From positions 14,074,001 through 14,138,000 of the forward strand of contig NW_020621936.1 in the NCBI RefSeq assembly GCF_003573695.1: a stretch of 64,000 nucleotides of DNA, written 5' to 3'. Positions 57,722 to 64,000 of this stretch are shown here, one piece after another. The notes under the pieces are model-generated. The model was not told where the DNA came from, searched no databases, and was given only the letters and a program-made list of their open reading frames with translations. Origin of the DNA: Papaver somniferum (Eukaryota; Streptophyta; Magnoliopsida; Ranunculales; Papaveraceae). Position 1 is the stretch's first letter. Each line of letters opens with the position of its first letter. Both the position numbers and the translations under genes were made by a program.

Positions 57722-59258
57722 TGATTAGAGATTTTTCGTGGTTAAGTAATGAGGTTCAAACTCTCGGGCTTGTGAAGGATAAATTTAAAGATTTAATAAA
57801 AAAGATAAATATATACAATAAAAATATTAACACTGGTGCGAGAAACTGGGACTAAAGATTCGGCCATTTTTCATTTTCAAGTGGTTCAGAATTTAATTCT
57901 AGGCGATTATAGTTCAAAACAAAACAAATATTAACTCTAGTTTATTGTCAAGATAGATCTTATAAAATATTACTTGTATTTCTTAAGCATGGCATATCAA
58001 AAATCCCTAGGACTAAGCATACTCCATCAAATGAAATCACAAGTAATTAATTTAAAATCTTAATTCAATTAAAATTAGTGCAAAAAGTAAATAAAAGAAT
58101 TAATGAAATTACCACATGGATGAAATTCGACCTCCTCCGTCGTCCCAGTGTTGGGTTTAGCTCATCATGATAAAAACAAGCTCAAAATTTTATTTATTTC
58201 TCAAAGGGTGTTTATAAGGATGAAAATGGAGATGAAATAATAAAACAGTGAATGTGCGACCCACAGAAAGCGTCCAAAATGAACGACAAAGAAGAAGTGC
58301 TATTGCTACTGTAGCTCTAAGACTCACACCTACGACCCACGGATGTGAGTCTGTTTCACTGTTGATAAACGACTGCTGTTGCAGGTCCGTTCTTCATGTT
58401 CTTCATCTTCATCACGAACAACAGCAGCAGCAGTGAGAATTCGTGATTCTTCCTCTCCAACTTCCTCTCTTCTCCTCCCAACTCTCGACACCGCTTCTAC
58501 ATCTCCCTAAGAGACTATTTATACCCATATCACGCATTGAATCTCGTCATAACTCCAAATAATCTTCATTGAACACAAATATTTTCCACGGGCAATAATT
58601 TCTATATTTTCTTTCTCCACGCGTTTCTGAGATGTTTCGATCATTCCAATATCTTCTAAATATGTATATGAATCCTCAGAATTATTTTTCTTGCCTTTAT
58701 TCTCCTTTAATTTCCATAAATCAACTTGAAACCATATTTTCCTTTTTTAACTGTTGTGAAAAATATCCGGCGATTGGGCCCAACTCAGGCCATTCCAACA
58801 CTCAAAATATATTCATATACCCATAAGGAGTCTATCCCTTGAATTTCAGCTCTTTAGTCTACTCATAACCCTTTCAAATCATGCCCGTAAAATCTGCCAG
58901 TGTATGAAATAATTTTCCCGCCAAAAATATTTTCAAATTCTGGGAAGAAAGTGACCTCCCCCTAATCCATTCCTGGGGTCCCTTTAGCAATTGGGGCGGA
59001 AATAGTAATTATTGGGGCTGAAACATTAATTTTCTGGGGTTCCTCCGGGACATTTCTGGGGTTCTTCCGGTGCATTTCTGGAGTGTCTTTAGTACTTTAT
59101 CCTAGGGTGTAAAACACCACTTTTTGAGCCAATTTTTGCCGCAAGAGCTTATTTCTCTAAAAATACCTGTAAAGACATAAAATAACAAAATAAATAGAAA
59201 ATCGAGTACTAACAATACATACAATTGAGACATATTAGACACATAAATGTGTCTATCA
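57722..59258 (-). mobile_element. 3' LTR of element D (1537 bp)
   Basis: On the minus strand it runs from TGATAGACACATTTATGTG at 59258 to CTCTAATCA at 57722. The first bases form a palindrome, GACACAT AA ATGTGTC on the plus strand at 59239-59254. A TATA box on the minus strand is at 58516-58523. It is about 98 percent identical by eye to the visible part of the other LTR. Confidence 0.88.
58516..58523 (-). promoter_or_regulatory. TATA box in the D 3' LTR (also 63945-63952 in the 5' LTR)
   Basis: Minus strand TATAAATA, about 740 bp into the LTR. The same site is present in the second LTR copy. Confidence 0.6.
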
Positions 59259-59275
59259 ACACCCCCACACTTATT
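59259..59275 (-). other. Polypurine tract of element D
   Basis: Minus strand TAAGTGTGGGGGTGT directly before the LTR start, preceded by CTCGAGGACTAGCAAATAA, nearly the same context as in element C. Confidence 0.8.
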
Positions 59276-60442
59276 ATTTGCTAGTCCTCGAGCAAAACTA
59301 ATATTGAAAATAAAATCCTAACTCACTAGGTGTCCCTAGTGACCGAGTTAATCTCGGGAGGGTTTACCAGAGGTGTACCCACAAAACCAATACTCCAGAC
59401 CCTAGCTATCTACAACGAACCTTGGAAGGCACTAAAGAATCTCCTTGGTTGGCATACTTATTGACTACAAGAGGAAGTACCCTGATGCGAAATTCCAATT
59501 GATGTACACGAGTTTGCACTCAAGCATACTAAAATTCATATATAAGTGACAGAGCTCTACTCAGATAGTTGCACTATGGACATCATATTCGGAGTCAAAC
59601 TAATCACATGGAAAGATTAAGAGATGGATATAGAAAAACATAGATGGTTTTGATGTTTACTAAGTGAACGGCGTTTCCCATATCTGTCTGAAGGTCTCCG
59701 CCAAAATGAACCTATCCTAATGGATTGAGATACTAGTCTGACTAATATCAACACACTGGCATATACAAGGGTACCAGTGGTCGATAACCTAACTCTAGGT
59801 CAACACAACTGGCATATACAAGGGTACCAGTGGTCGACTTTATTGAATTTTCCTTTTGGTCGAATGGTCTGGTCTCAATTTTTTTTTTTTTTTTTTTTCA
59901 ACTTTTTTTTTTGTAACTCAATCACTCTAATTCATCCTAGCATTGGTAACAACTTGAATCGTGGGCCCCACCTATCACTTAGAGAAACATGGTTTAAAAA
60001 CAAAATAAAATAAAAATAGAAGTGAAAAGGACTCAACGAGATATGGTGAAACTATCACGTTATTTCTAACACCTGAGCTCTGTGCTTTTATGAATAGACT
60101 CTTTAGATGTTTCCATCTATTCAGATTGGTTCCTCAACTCCTACAACCAAAATGCTTCCATCCACTTAGATTGGTTAGTGCCATCCTAAATACGCATAAA
60201 CTTCTAGGCTCTGGAGTTTATTTATTCATACTGCAACTAAAAAGTTTCTCCCATACCCCCAAATTTAAATCTAACATTGTCCTCAATGTTCTAAAGATGA
60301 AATTAAAAGCATGAACAAGGAGAAACTGTTACCATTTGAAGCAAAAGAGATAAGGAAAGATATTACCGTGTTGCATGAGATTGGGTTACCTCCCAAGAAG
60401 TGCTAAGTTTAAAGTCTTCAGCCAGACATCGGAAGGAATTAG
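59276..60442 (-). other. 3' non-coding region of element D
   Basis: Contains the paired hairpins (59324-59357), a direct repeat of about 33 bp (ACTGGCATATACAAGGGTAC, at 59755 and 59808), a T run near 59880-59910 and the upstream hairpin plus second PPT-like motif (60254-60290). No coding frame is supported. Confidence 0.65.
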
Positions 60443-62113
60443 TCACCTCATAGAATCAAAAAGTAACAGCCGAAATAACTGTGGATCTTCAAAACCAAAA
60501 AGAGCTGACCAAAGGAAACTACAATAACCCAAGAAAGTGAACAAGGATAACATGCCCTTATCTAGTTTCCTGATTAAGATATTTATATCTAATTGTGGTT
60601 CAGGTTCTAATAAAGGGTCTAAATAAAATATTTTCATAGGTTGCGTTTCTTCATAGGTGGGATCCGAATCATTAGGTCCTAGAGTCTGGAAAAACTCAGA
60701 TATGATCTTAGAAGCGCACAATAATAACCTAAATAATTGAGGATCCTCTAAGTCAATAAGATTTGACTTACAATATTGACCAAAATGAGAGTAGTGGTCA
60801 TTCTTAAACAAATGTGTCGATTCTAATTTCCTAAAGCATTTAGGTTTAGTCTCACAACTTAATATTCGACACATTTGAAATATAAACGTTCCCATATTTG
60901 GAAGAAAACTATTTGGTGGGAAAACAAAGTCAATCTGGGTATCATATCTTGGGAAAACCACATCAACCAGAGGATGGGTTTCTAACGACTGAACTTCTTC
61001 CTGGACATCATTAGGTTCGGGAAAACGAGTATGAAGGTAATCTTGCAAAATGGTCGAGGAAGAGATATCAAGTCCTAAGTGTGGGGACTTTATGAGAGTT
61101 AAAGGTAAGGCACTAGGAAAGTGATAATCACCCCCAAACTTAGAGTTTTCAGTGTCTCTAGATAGACCTCTAATTATTTCTTGAATTTCCGTATCTTCAG
61201 AGTCCTTAAAATATTCAAGAGATTCTTCTAAGTTATTATCAGGTAGTGCATCTTTACTCATCTCTACGGGTGTATCTTCTTCTTCCAAGACTATTGTTTC
61301 TAAGTCGCTAGACTCTAAAACAGTATTTTCGAAATGAACCCGTTCCTCTAAACCACTATCGGCTTCGTAATCAAAAGGAAAAACTACATCGTCTAAAACG
61401 GTGGTATCCCTAATCAAATCCCCTTCCTTTTGAATAGGTGAATAATCATAAAAATTATTTGGATTTGAACTAGAAATAATATAATCACTATACAGCTCAA
61501 TTGGATTACTAGACTCCTGATCACTATGCCTACATATTTCAGATTCTTCATTACTGCTATCCTCATCATCATAGTACGAAGATGATTGAACCTTATCTAA
61601 ATAAGTAGTGTCTTTTATTCTAACCTCGTCCTCTAGATTAGGCAAATATTCACTATTTATATCAAGGGTAAAATTGGAAACACTATTTTGGAAATTTAGA
61701 TCTTTTAGAGAAGTTCTATTCTGGGTCTCTAACAAAAGCTTTTGGGCCGACTCACATGAATTCCTGACGTAATCTAGGAAATCAGGTAAAGAAAGTTCAC
61801 TCATTGCATTATTTTCGTCCATAACTAAGTTATTCATTTCAGCGAACTTACGTTTTGTCTCAGCTAACTTACGTGTCGACTCAAGTAAAGAGGAATTAGC
61901 AGAATTTTTCTCGTATGACTGATGGTTGTGAGGATAATGATTGGGATCACCATGGTATGAACCATAACCTTGAAAAGTTTGGCGTTCCCAACCACTATTC
62001 CCACCATGGTAATAAAACTGATGATGTCCATATTCAAATTTAGGTCGATATTCATTGTATTGCCTTCTATCATACCAGCTCGACATTCTTAATTGCAATG
62101 GAATTATACACAA
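60443..62113 (-). CDS. Intact ORF of element D, unknown acidic protein
   Basis: The frame is open for 556 codons; the second Met at 62086 (Met-Ser-Ser-Trp-Tyr) is an equally likely start. The N-terminal 60 residues are rich in Tyr, His, Gly and Asn. Residues about 80-130 are Lys/Glu/Leu-rich and may form a short helix. The middle is strongly acidic (Asp, Glu, Ser). Near the C-terminus the motif Glu-Asp-Pro-Gln-Leu-Phe-Arg-Leu-Leu-Leu occurs twice, about 90 residues apart. There is no zinc knuckle, protease or RT motif. It takes the gag position, but I cannot call it gag. Its intactness in an element with nearly identical LTRs suggests recent activity or constraint. Confidence 0.7.
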   Translation of the reverse strand: MCIIPLQLRMSSWYDRRQYNEYRPKFEYGHHQFYYHGGNSGWERQTFQGYGSYHGDPNHYPHNHQSYEKNSANSSLLESTRKLAETKRKFAEMNNLVMDENNAMSELSLPDFLDYVRNSCESAQKLLLETQNRTSLKDLNFQNSVSNFTLDINSEYLPNLEDEVRIKDTTYLDKVQSSSYYDDEDSSNEESEICRHSDQESSNPIELYSDYIISSSNPNNFYDYSPIQKEGDLIRDTTVLDDVVFPFDYEADSGLEERVHFENTVLESSDLETIVLEEEDTPVEMSKDALPDNNLEESLEYFKDSEDTEIQEIIRGLSRDTENSKFGGDYHFPSALPLTLIKSPHLGLDISSSTILQDYLHTRFPEPNDVQEEVQSLETHPLVDVVFPRYDTQIDFVFPPNSFLPNMGTFIFQMCRILSCETKPKCFRKLESTHLFKNDHYSHFGQYCKSNLIDLEDPQLFRLLLCASKIISEFFQTLGPNDSDPTYEETQPMKIFYLDPLLEPEPQLDINILIRKLDKGMLSLFTFLGYCSFLWSALFGFEDPQLFRLLLFDSMR

Positions 62114-63132
62114 TCACAAACAAGGCTGACTCGACCAAATCAAACCTATAAAATCTAGCAAACAAGAAGCATGATGGCTCCACTTAGATTGTTTCTAGAC
62201 CAGCTTCTATCTTTCGAAAGGGAATTCGTTACAATTTAAGCAAACCCCTCTGGAATCAATCCGAGTCAAAGTAAGTTGAATTGAGGCGAGGGAAGCTCAG
62301 TGGAGCTTTGATACCCAAGGCCTCACCGCTATCACAAGGCGGCGCAGTCACGCATTCAACTCACAGAAACCATCATGAACTTTGGAGTGTGCTTAAAGAG
62401 CAACCAATATTTTTCGAACGAGTTTCCTATTAAGCTCGTTACCCTATCGGTCTCGTTCTATTCCAAATTTTAAGCTTGGGTTCGCGTTAGGTTTCATTTT
62501 CCTAAGGCGGGCAAGAAGGGAGCGGTGATGAAATCCGAACCCTTATCTTGTATTGGCCAGGCCTTGCCCTTTACTAGGAATTTAAAAACAGTCCAAATTC
62601 GTCCTCAATCAATGAATCACCTTAAGGAATACAGTAAACCCGTTGACAGGAGATTCGCGAGTGTTTCGATGGACTTACCTCCCGTACCAGACGGGGGATG
62701 AACCATTGAAGTCGACTCGGGCCACGACTCCTATGTCATGTACGAACCCGGGGGGCCGAGACGATATAGTAATCGTCGTCCTTCCCTGCACACAGTTTAT
62801 ATAATTTTTTTTTTTATTTTTTTTTAATAATAATACCCTTCCGTAGGGTTAAAAAAAAGAATAAAATCCAATTGTCCAGAATAAAGTCCAAATAAAAAGT
62901 CCAAAAATTACAAAAATTATGTAAAATAAAGCCTATTTACAAATCCTAAAAAAAAAAAATTATGTCTTTTTTTTCTTCTCTTTTAGCTTTTAGCTTTAAG
63001 CTTTTTGTTCCCAAGTCCTTAATAATCCACTTCGAACCTGTAAATTAAAGACACAAAAAGAAACGTAAAAAGGAACAAATAATAGTAAAAAAAATAATAA
63101 AAACCTAAAAATTCTACCTAAGCACAAATCCG
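62114..63132 (-). other. 5' leader of element D with a possible intron
   Basis: About 1 kb without coding frames. It contains a perfect donor GTAAGT on the minus strand (62678-62673, after GGGAG); possible acceptors lie near 62140-62160 (CTAG, TATAG). Parts of this leader look familiar from other plant retroelements, which is recalled and not searched. An A/T-rich stretch with T and A runs occupies 62800-63120. Confidence 0.5.
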
Positions 63133-63146
63133 CGTCGGCGGCGCCA
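63133..63146 (-). other. Primer binding site of element D
   Basis: On the minus strand TTTTGGCGCCGCCGACGCGG follows the LTR end CTCTAACCA. The first seven bases match the Asp-tRNA-type PBS; the rest is diverged from the array PBS. Confidence 0.7.
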
Positions 63147-63149
63147 AAA

Positions 63150-64000
63150 TGGTTAGAGATTTTTCGTGGTTAAGTAATGAGGTTCAAACTCTCGGGCTAT
63201 TGAAGGATAAATTTAAAGATTTAATAAAAAAGATAAATATATACAATAAAAATATTAACACTGGTGCGAGAAACTGGGACTAAAGATTCGGCCATTTTTC
63301 ATTTTCAAGCGGTTCAGAATTTAATTCTAGGCGATTATAGTTCAAAACAAAACAAATATTAACTCTAGTTTATTGCCAAGATAGATTTTATAAAATATTA
63401 CTTGTATTTCTTAAGCATGGCATATCAAAAATCCCTAGGACTAAGCATACTCCATCAAATGAAATCACAAGTAATTAATTTAAAATCTTAATTCAATTAA
63501 AATTAGTGCAAAAAGTAAATAAAAGAATTAATGAAATTACCACATGGATGAAATTCGACCTCCTCCGTCGTCCCAGTGTTGGGTTTAGCTCATCATGATA
63601 AAAACACGCTCAAAATATTTATTTATTGCTCAAAGGGTGTTTACAAGGATGAAAATGGAGATGAAATAATAAAACAGTGAATATGCGACCCACAGAAAGC
63701 GTCCAAAATGAACGACAAAGAAGAAGTGCTATTGTTACTGTAGCTCTAAGACCCACACCTACGACCCACGGCTGTGAGTCTGTTTCACTGTTGATAAACG
63801 ACTGCTGGTGCAGGTCCGTTCTTCATGTTCTTCATCTTCATCACGAACAGCAGCAGCAGCAGAGAGAATTCGTGATTCTTCCTCTCCAACTTCCTCTCTT
63901 CTCCTCCCAACTCTCGACACCGCTTCTACATCACCCTAAGAGACTATTTATACCCATATCACGCATTGAATCTCGTCATAACTCCAAATAATCTTCATTG
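63150..64000 (-). mobile_element. 5' LTR of element D (partial, cut by the window edge)
   Basis: 851 bp visible, matching 57722-58570 with a few substitutions. The inner edge ends CTCTAACCA where the 3' LTR has CTCTAATCA. Confidence 0.88.

Larger units (their letters stand above)
57722..64000 (-). mobile_element. Element D: non-autonomous LTR retrotransposon with one ORF (runs off the right edge)
   Basis: In minus-strand order the parts are 5' LTR (from beyond 64000 to 63150), PBS, about 1 kb leader, ORF 62113-60443, 3' region with two PPT-like motifs, PPT and 3' LTR (59258-57722). There is no protease, RT or integrase. The PBS, PPT and hairpins resemble those of Athila-type elements, so Athila proteins may have mobilised it. 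It lies within the protease of C; the left target sequence is CGTCC. Confidence 0.85.

Noticed and set aside
58248..63991. ORFs in both D LTRs (58248-58436 and 63677-63991)
   Set aside because: They lie in R/U5 on the strand opposite to the element and differ in length between the two LTRs.
1..64000. tRNA, rRNA, CRISPR, operon-type or host protein-coding genes
   Set aside because: No cloverleaf, rRNA block, regular spacer array or non-transposon gene structure could be supported in a by-eye reading of both strands.

Overview
This window is plant nuclear DNA made almost entirely of nested transposable elements. The evidence is several kinds of Ty3/gypsy and Ty1/copia LTR retrotransposons with plant-type primer binding sites (initiator-Met, Asp and CGACC-type), a hAT element, a CACTA terminus, GT-AG introns and an AT-rich background. 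I see no convincing host gene, tRNA, rRNA or CRISPR array. A eudicot is likely; the species cannot be fixed from the sequence (Papaveraceae/Ranunculales is only a guess).

Layout, left to right. (A) 1-3630: the 5' part of a minus-strand copia-type element (LTR 1195-3630, iMet-type PBS, start of a gag-position ORF); that ORF is split by a 700-bp hAT element with a perfect 8-bp target duplication. (CACTA) 3661-5513 and 43827-44139: the 3' part of a CACTA-type transposon, into which element B inserted. (B) 5514-43826: a decayed minus-strand Tat-lineage gypsy element with gag, protease, RT, RNase H, a second (archaeal-type) RNase H and integrase, plus an intron-containing gene on the opposite strand (7335-34052). 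That antisense gene is cut by a 22.7-kb insertion (9135-31844): a tandem LTR-INT-LTR-INT-LTR-INT-LTR-INT-LTR array of a non-coding Athila-like element, flanked by one TTCCC target duplication. Next to B's right LTR lies a second copy of the CACTA flank where the PBS should be. 44140-45060 is a copia integrase/protease relic. (E) 45602-50770: one long GC-rich LTR full of tandem repeats, with a PBS and a non-coding or degraded internal region. (C) 50771-57721: the 3' half of a minus-strand Athila-lineage element (protease to integrase, 3' LTR). (D) 57722-64000: a minus-strand non-autonomous element with one intact 556-codon ORF and no pol, inserted in the protease of C and running off the right edge.

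How the parts relate. The order of insertion can be read from interruptions: CACTA into copia; B into CACTA; the Athila-like array into B's antisense gene; hAT into A; C into E; D into C. B's pol is broken by nonsense and frameshift changes, yet its antisense gene still has readable coding frames and splice sites. The array units carry PBS, PPT and TATA but no protein, so they would have depended on Athila proteins from elsewhere. Element C is a plausible relative of such a helper, but is itself broken.

The most interesting signals are: the antisense multi-exon gene with its own candidate promoter; the five-LTR array; the duplicated LTR-plus-flank structure of B; and two RNA-hairpin modules next to polypurine tracts that the array, C and D share, with compensatory base changes in one of them.
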